Source of the DNA: Bacteroidales bacterium
Lineage (GTDB): Bacteria > Bacteroidota > Bacteroidia > Bacteroidales > P3
Assembly (NCBI GenBank): GCA_017960475.1
Contig: JAGCZH010000003.1
Span: forward strand, 1 to 55,901
Reading direction: 5' to 3'
Length of the DNA: 55,901 bases
The notes beneath the pieces are model-generated. The model did not search any database and had not been told where the DNA came from. It saw only the letters and a program-made list of their open reading frames with translations. The position numbers were made by a program, and so were the translations under genes. Below are positions 43,922 through 52,676 of this stretch, piece by piece; position 1 is the stretch's first letter; the number at the start of each line of letters is the position of its first letter.

Positions 43922-45157
43922 TTACCAGTTGCCAATTGTTTCTGGTTCAGAAGACTCTTCTTCCTGCTGTTTATATTCCAGACCTTTTTCAGGTCGTGAG
44001 CAGTTACTGACATTACTCTGAACACTATCGACCTGAGCCGCTGTCATTGCCACACCATCATCGTCTATAAAACGTTTTGGCCAGAATGGGAACGCATCAG
44101 CCATGTCGCCGGAGTAGTAAAAGTCAAAGCCTATGGCACCAAATGTATAAACACGTCCCGCGACGCTGATATGCGAGCCTCCGCAACGAGGAGCGCCATG
44201 AGGATGCGACTGAGAGAATCCCACATTGAAAAGTGTGCATAGAATGTCGGGGCGATCAGAGATATCGAAACCGGCACGCTTCCACTGGAGCATGGTCTGA
44301 TGCAAGATGCAACCAGTATAGATGTATGAATAGAGGTGGTTGCGATAGTCAACCAAACGATTATACCGTTCCATCTCATGATTGTCGGTTTTGAAATCGA
44401 GCACATTCTCATAATGCTTGCCCATATAGAATTCCGATGTGTTGTCTTTCAAATGCTGTTCGACAGCTCGCGCGGTATGTTCTTTGATACCATTGACTCC
44501 ATATGAGAACTGAGACTGAACAGACAGCATTTTCACAGGGCCTAGATAACGTTTAACTATCTCTCGGTTACTGTTGAAAAGGCGAATCTGTTCGCCCACA
44601 AGACAAGCGACAATCAGTCGTGGCTCCACACCTGTCAAGCGGCCAGCCTCAACGAGCAGTGCGCTATCTTTCATTATGGAGGGCTTCAACATCTCCCATT
44701 CCGGAGTCGCCATCCATGGGATGACAGTGGCGGACTCTCGTGACGGACGGCTATCAAACACGCTCTTCATCTTGGCGTAGAAATCAGTATAGCCATCGGT
44801 GCTGTCGACATATAGCGACGCTGCGGCAATCATACGGTCGACAAGCAAAGGGTTGTTGCTCCGTATGGCAGCGTCGATAATAAGTTGAGCGTTTTCAGGG
44901 TAGAATTTTCCAAAAGCGGCCAGCTTCATGTATTGTTCCAGCCAAAGTGCGCTACGTTGCTGCGGGGTGAGGTCGGAATCTTTCATCTGTTCCATCTCGG
45001 ACACCGACATCAGATAACGGTAGTTGTTGTCGACTGCGCCTTTGTTGTTTGTAAGTCCCAACTTGAAAATGCCCCATGCGGCTATAATTCCAAAACCTGC
45101 AATAGCGAATAAATATACTACAATGTTGAAAACACGCTTCCAGAGAGGAGCTTTCAC
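43922..45157 (-). CDS. lysozyme-like membrane-anchored protein in the polysaccharide unit
   Basis: 411 aa from the GTG at 45157 (reading KAPLWKRVFN); an earlier GTG at 45184 is 2 bp from the promoter box and cannot be the start if that box is used. One membrane helix (VVYLFAIAGFGIIAAWGIF) is followed by a large outside domain. It contains a pattern like lysozyme-fold lytic enzymes: an acidic CLVGEQIRLF (Glu189 in this numbering), then SYGVNGIKEHTAR, then ILCTLFNVGFSQSHPHG. I infer a transglycosylase-like fold; activity is not certain. It ends 51 bp before the Wzz-like gene. Confidence 0.72.
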   Translation of the reverse strand: MKAPLWKRVFNIVVYLFAIAGFGIIAAWGIFKLGLTNNKGAVDNNYRYLMSVSEMEQMKDSDLTPQQRSALWLEQYMKLAAFGKFYPENAQLIIDAAIRSNNPLLVDRMIAAASLYVDSTDGYTDFYAKMKSVFDSRPSRESATVIPWMATPEWEMLKPSIMKDSALLVEAGRLTGVEPRLIVACLVGEQIRLFNSNREIVKRYLGPVKMLSVQSQFSYGVNGIKEHTARAVEQHLKDNTSEFYMGKHYENVLDFKTDNHEMERYNRLVDYRNHLYSYIYTGCILHQTMLQWKRAGFDISDRPDILCTLFNVGFSQSHPHGAPRCGGSHISVAGRVYTFGAIGFDFYYSGDMADAFPFWPKRFIDDDGVAMTAAQVDSVQSNVSNCSRPEKGLEYKQQEEESSEPETIGNW

Positions 45158-45186
45158 TGTTTGCTTTGCTTTAGGATTTTGCACTG

Positions 45187-45194
45187 CAAAAATA
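45187..45194 (-). promoter_or_regulatory. -7 promoter box for the lysozyme-like/Wzz/polymerase unit
   Basis: TATTTTTG on the minus strand matches TAnnTTTG. It is 29 bp from the GTG at 45157, a normal short leader, and only 2 bp from the GTG at 45184. No good -33 box is visible. Confidence 0.5.
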
Positions 45195-45293
45195 GTTATA
45201 AAAGTTTGACAGAATAAAATGTCAATTAGATTTGAAAAATAGTAATGTCAAGGCTTTATACTCAAACCAGATAAGGTAACATCATTAATACCG

Positions 45294-46706
45294 TCAACAA
45301 ATCGGCAATGGCATTGAATGTAGCGAGGCTAGATTGTGCAAGAAAGGAACTTTCTCAAAAAGGGTGACATCCATAAGCACAAAAACAAGCGCGCCTGCGA
45401 GATAACCTATCAAAGCAAGCAATGTTATCTTCTTGAGATACCAAATGAAGTCGATTTTTTCCATACCCATGACAGCCACACCTGCGGCAGAGCCGATAAT
45501 GAGAAGGCTTCCACCAGTACCAGCACAGTAGGCAAGGAACTCCCAGAAAGGATGGTTTTGTCCAAAAATGACATTAACACCTTCGGCAACCTCGTGAGGA
45601 TACATACCCTGCACCGCGGCGACAAGAGGCACATTGTCGACAACAGAGGAGAGAACACCGATAATAAGGTCGATAAGGAAGAATCCGACAGGCTCTTCGC
45701 CTATGTGCATATTGAGGAATGTGTCGTTCAATCCCTGAGCCAAACCGCCAAGGATACCTGCCACCTTGAGACATGACACAGCCATCAGGATGCCCAGGAA
45801 GAAAAGTATGGTTGGCACGTCGACATGCTCAAGAGTACTGACAGCTGTAGGCAGTTTGATATTGTCTTTTGAATAGCGACGGCTGAGAATCTCTGTGGTG
45901 ACCCAGAGTATCGAAAGGCCAAACAGCATGCCAAGATATGGAGGCAGGTGCGTTATGGTCTTGAAAATGGGGACAAACACAAGTGCGCTTACACCCATGA
46001 TAAGCACGAGCATACGGAAACGATGAGGAACAACCACACCCTCTTCTGAATTCTCAGGGCGCTCAATATCACCCTTAAGTTGGGTACCAAGAATCAATAC
46101 CGGAACCACCAAGCAGACAAAACTGGCTACGATGGTTTTAACAATGATGTTGACAGTTGTTACCTCACCCTTTATCCAGAGCATAATGGTGGTGACGTCT
46201 CCGATAGGACTCCATGCTCCACCAGCATTGGCAGCAAGAATCACCATTCCCGCATAGAGCCAGCGCTCTTTCTGGTCGGCGATAAGTTTACGCAACAGGG
46301 CTACCATAACAATAGCTGTTGTCATATTGTCAAGCAGAGCCGACAGGAAAAAAGTAAGGATGCTGAGAATCCACAAAAGTTTCTTCTTGTTGGTTGTCTT
46401 GATTTTATCAGTAATAATACTGAAACCTTGATAGTCTTCTATCAAAGTGACAATTGTCATTGCCCCGAGGAGGAAGAAAACAATCTCGGCTGTTTCTCCA
46501 AGGTTTTCAATCAAGTTGCCCGAAATGAACGAACGCCAGGATTCGATATCCATACTAGCATCGAATGCCCCTTGGAAGAAAGAGAAAATTGCCCATGTTA
46601 ACACTCCCAGCAATAATGCCGTGGCGGTTTTGTTAATTTTCAACGGATGCTCAAGCGCTATGCACGCATATCCGATTATGAAAATAGTTACAAGTGTTAC
46701 TACCAT
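45294..46706 (-). CDS. nhaD: NhaD-family sodium/proton antiporter
   Basis: 470 aa with about 12 hydrophobic helices. It begins VVTLVTIFIIGYACIALEHPLKINKTATALL and carries the ion-transporter text LLDNMTTAIVMVALLRKL and SVVDNVPLVAAVQGMYP, each with the charged/polar membrane residues of the NhaD group (Asp-Asn-Met/Val). It exports sodium in exchange for protons. It begins 21 bp after the yidC stop and is probably co-transcribed with it. Confidence 0.93.
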   Translation of the reverse strand: MVVTLVTIFIIGYACIALEHPLKINKTATALLLGVLTWAIFSFFQGAFDASMDIESWRSFISGNLIENLGETAEIVFFLLGAMTIVTLIEDYQGFSIITDKIKTTNKKKLLWILSILTFFLSALLDNMTTAIVMVALLRKLIADQKERWLYAGMVILAANAGGAWSPIGDVTTIMLWIKGEVTTVNIIVKTIVASFVCLVVPVLILGTQLKGDIERPENSEEGVVVPHRFRMLVLIMGVSALVFVPIFKTITHLPPYLGMLFGLSILWVTTEILSRRYSKDNIKLPTAVSTLEHVDVPTILFFLGILMAVSCLKVAGILGGLAQGLNDTFLNMHIGEEPVGFFLIDLIIGVLSSVVDNVPLVAAVQGMYPHEVAEGVNVIFGQNHPFWEFLAYCAGTGGSLLIIGSAAGVAVMGMEKIDFIWYLKKITLLALIGYLAGALVFVLMDVTLFEKVPFLHNLASLHSMPLPIC

Positions 46707-46727
46707 GATTATGTTTTATTATTGTTT

Positions 46728-48725
46728 TTATTTACGCTGCTTTTGCATCTCCTCCGACATGCGCTGCATTTCCTCGAGACGCTGCTGGAATTTCGACTTC
46801 TTCTGAGGCTTTCCCTTGCTGTTGGCATCGGCTTTGGCCATACGGGCGCGAACTTTGTCCTCGGTCATGATGGCTCGGATGCCGAACATCTGGGCCATAG
46901 AGAGCAGCAAGTTAAAGAAATAATAAATATTAAGTGCGGCCGATTGGCTATTGAAGATGAAGAGCATCATGAAAGGCATGAAATACATCATAAACTTCAT
47001 GCCGGGCATTGAAGCCTGTCCCTGCTGCTGCTTCATTGTATAGATTGTGTACAGGAACTGCATGACAAACATCAGCAAACAGAAAAGGCTTATGTGGTCT
47101 CCATATAATGGAATATTGAAAGGCAGATTGAGTATCGAATCGTAGCTCGACAAGTCATCACACCACAGGAAACCCTTCTGACGCAATTCTATAGATGCAG
47201 GATAGAAGCGGAACATCGCATATATTATGGGGAGCTGCAACAGCAAAGGCAGACATCCTGCCATAGGATTGATGCCGGCACGACGCTGCAACTGCGACAT
47301 GGCCTGTTGTTTCTGCATGGCCTGCTCCTGCTTGGGGAACTTCTTGTTGATGGCATCCATCTCTGGTTTGAGATGACGCATAACGGCACCAGTCTTGTAA
47401 CTGTTCCAAGTGAGGGGGGAGATGACAATTTTGAGAAGAAGGGTAAGAATGATAATGATTATACCATAGTTCCAGCCGAAATTTTCCAGAAAGTTGAAGA
47501 CGGGAATAATGGCGAAGCGGCTTACCCACTGAGTGAGGAAGAAACCCCATCCAAGCGGAAGTATGCGCTCAAAGCCCTTGTGCATGTCTCGTAATTCACG
47601 ATACTTGTTGGGACCGAAATAGAAACCCATGTCAAGCGTGAAATTGTCGGCAGTTGCGTCATAGTCAATGCCAAGAATGCTCGACATATCGCAGAGATAG
47701 TTGTCATCCTTATTGCTTCTATCAGTGGAGACGCTGATTTCCTGGGCATTGCGGAACCCATTCTCGGACATTAGAATGGCACAGAAGAACTGCTGTTTAT
47801 ATGCTACCCATTCAAGAGGTGTTGTTATCTGTTTGGTGTCGTCACGTCCATCACGCAAATTGTCGGGGTTGTCATCGACATTCTTATAATACAATGAGGT
47901 ATAGAATCGTTCGCTGTCTTTGTTGCGGTTGGCATTACGACCCTTCTGACTTCTGTCGTATTGTTCCTGGCGACGCAGACTGTTGTTCCAAATGAAGTTC
48001 ATGTTGGGCGACACATTAACATAATCCTTCAGATTATGGAAATTAATGTCGAAATCAACCTCATAGCTATTGTGATGGAAAGTATAGATATACTCAAGAT
48101 ATGAGTCTTCCACAACCGGCAATGAATCCGAAGACTGCACATATGCGCGGAAACTCAGAATGAGAGAGTCGCCCTCGTTAAGTGCGTATTCTGTCTCAGA
48201 ATCAACTTTTTCGCCATTACAATATACAGCGAAAGGAATCAAGCGTGTATAAACAGGATTGTATCGTACATCGGCAAAGTTAAGATCCATATTATTGACA
48301 CCGGGAGTAATAACCTCCAAAGGCATACTGTCGAAAGTAACATACTCACTTAGGACAACATTCTGGACCGATGCTCCCACCGATGATATCTGGGTCGACA
48401 TCAAGTTGTTCTTGACAGAGATATTGATACGGGGATTGCTTATATTGGAAGCGAACACACCCATACCCTCCGTCATCTTTTGAAGGTATGAGGCACTGTC
48501 GACATTGGTGCTGTCGGTAGCAGTAAGATGAGCAAGGGAGTCCTGGACCCGCTGACGTTCCGCGTCAGCATTAGCTATTGAGTCGGCACGCATCAACTCC
48601 ACCCTTCTGACGGAATCCTGACGCATGCGTTCGGCTATCTCTTCATCACTAGGCCGTATCCAAAACATGTAGCCTACAAAAACCAAGAAAATTAGTACAA
48701 GTCCAAGTATCGATTTTTTATCCAT
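46728..48725 (-). CDS. yidC: membrane protein insertase YidC
   Basis: 665 aa. The first membrane helix (SILGLVLIFLVFVGYMFWI) is followed by the large periplasmic beta domain (about 85-390) and then the five-helix core with WNYGIIIIILTLLLKIVISPL and the conserved MSQLQRRAGINPMAGCLPLLLQLPI. The C-terminus is basic (KSKFQQRLEEMQRMSEEMQKQRK). It inserts proteins into the inner membrane with or after SecYEG. It is the first gene of a unit with nhaD; the usual Bacteroidales pyrG neighbour is not seen. Confidence 0.96.
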   Translation of the reverse strand: MDKKSILGLVLIFLVFVGYMFWIRPSDEEIAERMRQDSVRRVELMRADSIANADAERQRVQDSLAHLTATDSTNVDSASYLQKMTEGMGVFASNISNPRINISVKNNLMSTQISSVGASVQNVVLSEYVTFDSMPLEVITPGVNNMDLNFADVRYNPVYTRLIPFAVYCNGEKVDSETEYALNEGDSLILSFRAYVQSSDSLPVVEDSYLEYIYTFHHNSYEVDFDINFHNLKDYVNVSPNMNFIWNNSLRRQEQYDRSQKGRNANRNKDSERFYTSLYYKNVDDNPDNLRDGRDDTKQITTPLEWVAYKQQFFCAILMSENGFRNAQEISVSTDRSNKDDNYLCDMSSILGIDYDATADNFTLDMGFYFGPNKYRELRDMHKGFERILPLGWGFFLTQWVSRFAIIPVFNFLENFGWNYGIIIIILTLLLKIVISPLTWNSYKTGAVMRHLKPEMDAINKKFPKQEQAMQKQQAMSQLQRRAGINPMAGCLPLLLQLPIIYAMFRFYPASIELRQKGFLWCDDLSSYDSILNLPFNIPLYGDHISLFCLLMFVMQFLYTIYTMKQQQGQASMPGMKFMMYFMPFMMLFIFNSQSAALNIYYFFNLLLSMAQMFGIRAIMTEDKVRARMAKADANSKGKPQKKSKFQQRLEEMQRMSEEMQKQRK

Positions 48726-48789
48726 ATAACATTTATAATGTTGATGTTCTATTATTTTTAAACAAAAAAAATCCCAGAGATTTAAGCTG

Positions 48790-48797
48790 CAAATTTA
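48790..48797 (-). promoter_or_regulatory. -7 promoter box for yidC
   Basis: TAAATTTG on the minus strand matches TAnnTTTG and lies about 65 bp before the yidC start. A TTTG sits farther upstream with too short a spacer (11 bp), so the -33 element is uncertain. Confidence 0.5.
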
Positions 48798-48916
48798 CAA
48801 CTAATTTTCAAAATAGTCTGAAATTGAAATATTTTTTTCAAAACAGAATTTTCGTAGCAATCAAAAAAAATACAATGAAATGAAATTAATATTTATAATA
48901 TTGAATATCAATAAGT

Positions 48917-48957
48917 AAACATCCTCTAAACTTTAAACTCTAAACTTTAAACTTTAC
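48917..48957 (+). repeat. CTCTAAACTTTAAAC word repeat upstream of a promoter
   Basis: CTCTAAACTTTAAA is repeated twice, then AAACTTTAC. The wording is close to the AAACGT leaders elsewhere and has the same orientation relative to the next gene. It ends 17 bp before the -7 box at 48975. Confidence 0.6.
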
Positions 48958-48974
48958 TTATTTGTATTTTTTGC

Positions 48975-48982
48975 TATTTTTG
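48975..48982 (+). promoter_or_regulatory. -7 promoter box for the 152-aa lipoprotein gene
   Basis: TATTTTTG matches TAnnTTTG, 21 bp before the ATG at 49004. A TTTG at 48961 is only 10 bp upstream, shorter than the usual 19-21. Confidence 0.5.
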
Positions 48983-49003
48983 TAGAATATTTAAATATTG
49001 ACA

Positions 49004-49462
49004 ATGAAAGCTAAGACATTTATCTACACACTCACAATGACACTGTTATGCGTTTCCTGCAACAATGTCACCAATGATGAAAGAGAGGATGGGCAATCGG
49101 TTTTCGACACTTCGACCATTGCCGACATCGACACAATGGCATTCCTGCAAAGTGAGCCGCAGGATTCTATTGAACCCGTAGCCACCCAAAGCGAGCCCCA
49201 GACCGCCGCAAAACCTCAGCCAGCAACAAGCAGCAAGACAAAAACAACTAAAAATGCTGGTCAACGCAACGGCACCATATACATCTCGACCTATGGCGCC
49301 AATGGAAAAGTATGGGGTCATGTGACAATGAATGGCGACAAAGGAAGAGGCTCAATCCACGACGACAACGAGAACACCTATTCTATAACTGTGACACGCC
49401 ATGGCAACGAGCTTTTCGGAAGAGACCAGAATGGACGGGAATATGTGTTCAAACTCCACTAA
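49004..49462 (+). CDS. small lipoprotein of unknown function
   Basis: 152 aa from the ATG at 49004; a TTG two codons earlier is also in frame but less likely. The lipobox LLCVSC puts the lipidated cysteine at 19. A low-complexity linker rich in Gln, Pro, Ala and Thr (about 55-88) is followed by a compact beta-rich C-terminal domain (GTIYISTYGANGKVWGHV; YSITVTRHGNELFGRDQNG). I do not recognise the domain. It is a single gene facing away from yidC. Confidence 0.8.
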   Translation: MKAKTFIYTLTMTLLCVSCNNVTNDEREDGQSVFDTSTIADIDTMAFLQSEPQDSIEPVATQSEPQTAAKPQPATSSKTKTTKNAGQRNGTIYISTYGANGKVWGHVTMNGDKGRGSIHDDNENTYSITVTRHGNELFGRDQNGREYVFKLH

Positions 49463-49530
49463 AACACCGACTGGCGACGCCGTGTTGATAACTATTCATA
49501 ACTATTGACAAGCCCTATGACTTTTATTGT

Positions 49531-49538
49531 TACTTTTG
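49531..49538 (+). promoter_or_regulatory. -7 promoter box for the transketolase N-half unit
   Basis: TACTTTTG matches TAnnTTTG, 22 bp before the ATG at 49561. A TTGAC-like stretch occurs upstream but not at the usual TTTG spacing. Confidence 0.5.
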
Positions 49539-49560
49539 CAAAAAATAAAAATATCAATAT

Positions 49561-50412
49561 ATGAAATCAGTACAAGAACTTATGACCATTGCGCAGCAGG
49601 TGCGCCGCGATATTTTAAGAATGACCACAGCAGCCAAAAGTGGGCACCCAGGTGGCTCTCTGGGCACAACAGACTGGTTTGTCGCCATGCAGTTCAATAT
49701 TCTGAAGCAAGACCCCGCAGCCTTCACCATGGAAGGCAAAGGTCAGGACATGCTCTTTGTGTCACAAGGCCACATAACCCCTGTGATTTACAGCACTATG
49801 GCTCGTCGTGGATTCTTCCCCGTGAACGAACTGTCCTCATTTCGTAAATTCGGCACTCGTTTGCAGGGACACCCATCAACAGAGCACGGTCTACCCGGCA
49901 TCCGCATGGCCAGCGGATCTCTGGGACAGGGATTGTCGGTGGGAATAGGTGCCGCTCTCGGCAAAAAAGCCACTGGCGACGACAACCTTGTATATACCAT
50001 GCATGGCGATGGCGAGCTTCAGGAAGGACAAATATGGGAAGCAGCCATGTTCGCCGGCGCCAAGAAAGTTGACAATCTCATCAGCACCATCGACTACAAC
50101 CATCAGCAAATCGACGGCACTGTGGAACAGGTTATGGATCTTGGCAACTTGAAAGCAAAATTTGAATCTTTCATGTGGACTGTTGTGGAGATCGATAACG
50201 GCAACGACATGCAACAGGTGCTCGACGGCATGGCAAAAGCCAAATCACTCACCGGCAAAGGCAAGCCTGTATGTGTGATAATGCACACACAGATGGGCTA
50301 TGGTGTTGACTTCATGCAAAACACCAACAAATACCATGGATCTGTCCTTAGCGAGGACGACCTGACTAAAGCCCTCTCTCAAATTGCCGAAACCGAACTC
50401 GGAGATTTTTGA
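49561..50412 (+). CDS. transketolase, N-terminal (thiamine-diphosphate-binding) subunit
   Basis: 283 aa. The text KSGHPGGSLGTTDWF near the start and GHITPVIYS, then the ThDP motif GDGELQEGQIWEAAMFAGAKK...DYN, identify the N-terminal half of transketolase. Length matches split transketolases of the archaeal/Firmicutes type. With the C-half it moves two-carbon units in the non-oxidative pentose phosphate pathway. The C-half gene is 2.9 kb downstream, with four unrelated genes between. Confidence 0.95.
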   Translation: MKSVQELMTIAQQVRRDILRMTTAAKSGHPGGSLGTTDWFVAMQFNILKQDPAAFTMEGKGQDMLFVSQGHITPVIYSTMARRGFFPVNELSSFRKFGTRLQGHPSTEHGLPGIRMASGSLGQGLSVGIGAALGKKATGDDNLVYTMHGDGELQEGQIWEAAMFAGAKKVDNLISTIDYNHQQIDGTVEQVMDLGNLKAKFESFMWTVVEIDNGNDMQQVLDGMAKAKSLTGKGKPVCVIMHTQMGYGVDFMQNTNKYHGSVLSEDDLTKALSQIAETELGDF

Positions 50413-50485
50413 TGGAATCGGTGACTTGTGACCGGTTCCCTACCGCATTGCAATCCGTTTGTCTTTTCAACAATCTCTTACACTC

Positions 50486-51877
50486 TTGAAACGACTCATC
50501 ACATATCTTCTATTGGCGCTAGGTGTCTTTTCTGTGGCAGCTCAGAACAATGCCATCTATGAGAAGACACGCGTGCTGATTATACTCGACTGTTCACACA
50601 GTATGTGGGACAGGTGGCAGAGTGACTCCAAAATCAAAGTTACCCAAAAGGTGCTGCTGAAATTCATGGACAGCGTTGCGACTCAGAAAGGTATAGACGT
50701 GGCTCTCAGAGTCTTTGGCCATCTTAACAAAAACTCTTATGGCACACGTCTTGAAGTACCCTTCGAGCCCAACAACAATTACAAGATACAGAGCAAAATA
50801 AAGACCCTTGTCCCGAATGGAGACTGTACCGCTGCGTCAGCATTAAGCAGCTCCCTCAACGATTTTCCGGCATCAAACACTGACGACAACAATGGGACTC
50901 AAGCGCGTAATATCATCCTGATCATCACTGACGGCATGGACGACTGCGACGGCAACATCTGCAATGTGGCTCGCCAGGTGCAAATGAGCGGCGTCATCGT
51001 TCAGACATTCATCCTAGGCATTGGCAACAAAGAAGACTTTCAACACAGCCTCGACTGTGCCGGCAAATTCTCTTATGTCCCCAACGAAGAGCACTATACC
51101 GAGATGCTCTATGACATTTTCCGCATCTCGGAAGAGGAAGCCCATGTTGTGATCAGCGTTAACGACGAGACCGACCATCTACTGGAAGCCACGATTCCTG
51201 TCGCTCTGTACGACAGTCAGACAGGGGTTGTAAAATATACAACCCTCTACAGCATTGACAGTCGCTACACTCCCGACACATTGATTGTAGACCCTTTGGT
51301 AACATACAATGTCACACTTTTCACAACTCCTCCTATTAATCTAAAAACCAAGCAATTCAAACCAGGACGTGTCAACAGGCTCAATTTTACCGTAGAACAA
51401 GGTTCTTTGAGATTGCGCACCGATGGCCAACGTACAAACTATCCCGTGCCGCAATATCCTGTACTTATTTACCCTCACGGCAGCAACACCTTGTTGGGTA
51501 GCCAGCTTCTGGGCGAGACACACAATTACCTGACAGGCAACTACGATATCGAGGTGCTCTCCACTCCTACTCTTAGGCTTGACAATGTCGCTGTAGTCAG
51601 CTCATCAGCCACCGACCTCACCATACCCACCCCTGGCGTTGCCAACATCAACAAGCCCAAGGTTATCTCGTCGGGTAGCATTTTCGAACTTAAAGAGGGG
51701 GCTCTGAAATACATCTGCGACCTCGACCCAAACAAAATCAACGAACGTATACTGCTTATGCCAGGCGAATACCAGCTTGTCCTTAAGCCTCAGAACAGCA
51801 TTGAATACAAAAAAGTCAAAACACTGCGGTTTCTGATTGGCGCAGGACGCACTACCAATATAAATCTTTCACACTAA
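50486..51877 (+). CDS. exported von Willebrand factor A protein, TTG start
   Basis: 463 aa if read from the TTG at 50486 (KRLITYLLLALGVFSVAAQ gives a proper signal peptide). Another TTG at 50459 is in frame and would add nine residues; no ATG is upstream. The vWA domain begins VLIILDCSHSMWD with MIDAS residues (Asp35, Ser37, Ser39) and includes IIITDGMDDCDG. The C-terminal ~220 residues look beta-rich (LRLRTDGQRTNYPVPQYPVLI). It probably acts in the periplasm as a metal-dependent adhesion module. It sits between the two transketolase halves. Confidence 0.85.
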   Translation: MKRLITYLLLALGVFSVAAQNNAIYEKTRVLIILDCSHSMWDRWQSDSKIKVTQKVLLKFMDSVATQKGIDVALRVFGHLNKNSYGTRLEVPFEPNNNYKIQSKIKTLVPNGDCTAASALSSSLNDFPASNTDDNNGTQARNIILIITDGMDDCDGNICNVARQVQMSGVIVQTFILGIGNKEDFQHSLDCAGKFSYVPNEEHYTEMLYDIFRISEEEAHVVISVNDETDHLLEATIPVALYDSQTGVVKYTTLYSIDSRYTPDTLIVDPLVTYNVTLFTTPPINLKTKQFKPGRVNRLNFTVEQGSLRLRTDGQRTNYPVPQYPVLIYPHGSNTLLGSQLLGETHNYLTGNYDIEVLSTPTLRLDNVAVVSSSATDLTIPTPGVANINKPKVISSGSIFELKEGALKYICDLDPNKINERILLMPGEYQLVLKPQNSIEYKKVKTLRFLIGAGRTTNINLSH

Positions 51878-51882
51878 ACGTC

Positions 51883-52095
51883 ATGCTAAAAAGAGACCCC
51901 ATAGAGAACACACCTGAATTCTTGGCAGTAATTGATTCCGTTGAAGCCGAATTGGACGAAATGCTGAAAGATTTCCCCAAGGGCATGGGGTTTTGCCACC
52001 ACTATTGGCACTGCAAACGTGAACTGTTGAAAGAAAAATACGGCATAGAGTGGCGCAGTCCCTCCATGATGAATCCCGGAACGATGTTCGATTAA
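51883..52095 (+). CDS. conserved 70-aa protein
   Basis: 70 aa, no signal. Helical with a central GMGFCHHYWHCKRELLKEKYG segment containing clustered Cys, His and Trp residues. Short proteins of this wording occur in other Bacteroidales but I know no function. It begins 5 bp after the vWA stop, and the acetyltransferase starts 2 bp after it, so it belongs to the same unit. Confidence 0.75.
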   Translation: MLKRDPIENTPEFLAVIDSVEAELDEMLKDFPKGMGFCHHYWHCKRELLKEKYGIEWRSPSMMNPGTMFD

Positions 52096-52097
52096 CG

Positions 52098-52676
52098 ATG
52101 GAAAATCCAAGCATACAACTACGTCACTGGAAAGAAGACGATGCCTGGGCTCTTTTCAAATATGCCTCCGACCCAGAACTGGGACCATTGGCAGGATGGC
52201 CACCGCACAAAAGCGTTGAGGAAAGCCTTGAGGTAATACGCACCATTTTCAACACCGAAAGTATGTGGGCTATTGTCTGGAAAGCATCCGACGAGCCTAT
52301 TGGGTGCGTAGGCTATTTGCCATCGTCCGCCTCCAATCTTATAATCGAAGCCGACCACGCCGAAGTAGGTTATTGGATTGCCCGTCCATTTTGGGGCAAA
52401 GGCATATGCACCGAAGCGCTCAAACTCGTTATCGACCACTGCTTCAATGTGAAAGGTTTCACGACTCTATGGGGATGTTATTTCCCAGACAATCCAGCCT
52501 CGGGCCGTGTGATGGAGAAATGCGGCTTCCAAGACACCGGCAAGGAGGCTCTCTGCCCCAATCTCAAAGTCGGCTCCGAAAAGGCCGTGAAAATAATGGA
52601 ACTAAAGGCTAACAGTCCGACCCGTCTGACCTGTCCGACCTGTCTGACTAGTCCGATAAAAAACAACCATCAATGA
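52098..52676 (+). CDS. GNAT acetyltransferase with a repeat-encoded C-terminal tail
   Basis: 192 aa from the ATG at 52098 (MENPSIQLRHWKEDDAW). The RimJ/RimL-type acetyltransferase fold covers about 1-165, with the acetyl-CoA loop near EVGYWIARPFWGKGICTEALK and GCYFPDNPASGRVMEKCGF. The last ~24 residues (NSPTRLTCPTCLTSPIKNN) are encoded by a GTCCGACC/GTCTGAC word repeat and are not part of the fold. Its stop overlaps the next start as ATGA. The substrate, probably a protein N-terminus or small amine, is unknown. Confidence 0.9.
   Translation: MENPSIQLRHWKEDDAWALFKYASDPELGPLAGWPPHKSVEESLEVIRTIFNTESMWAIVWKASDEPIGCVGYLPSSASNLIIEADHAEVGYWIARPFWGKGICTEALKLVIDHCFNVKGFTTLWGCYFPDNPASGRVMEKCGFQDTGKEALCPNLKVGSEKAVKIMELKANSPTRLTCPTCLTSPIKNNHQ
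52614..52656 (+). repeat. left direct repeat (GTCCGACC/GTCTGAC words)
   Basis: The block reads GTCCGACCCGTCTGAC, then CT, GTCCGACCTGTCTGAC, then TAGTCCGA. It recurs almost exactly at 53257-53300, on the other side of the four-helix-bundle gene. Confidence 0.85.
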
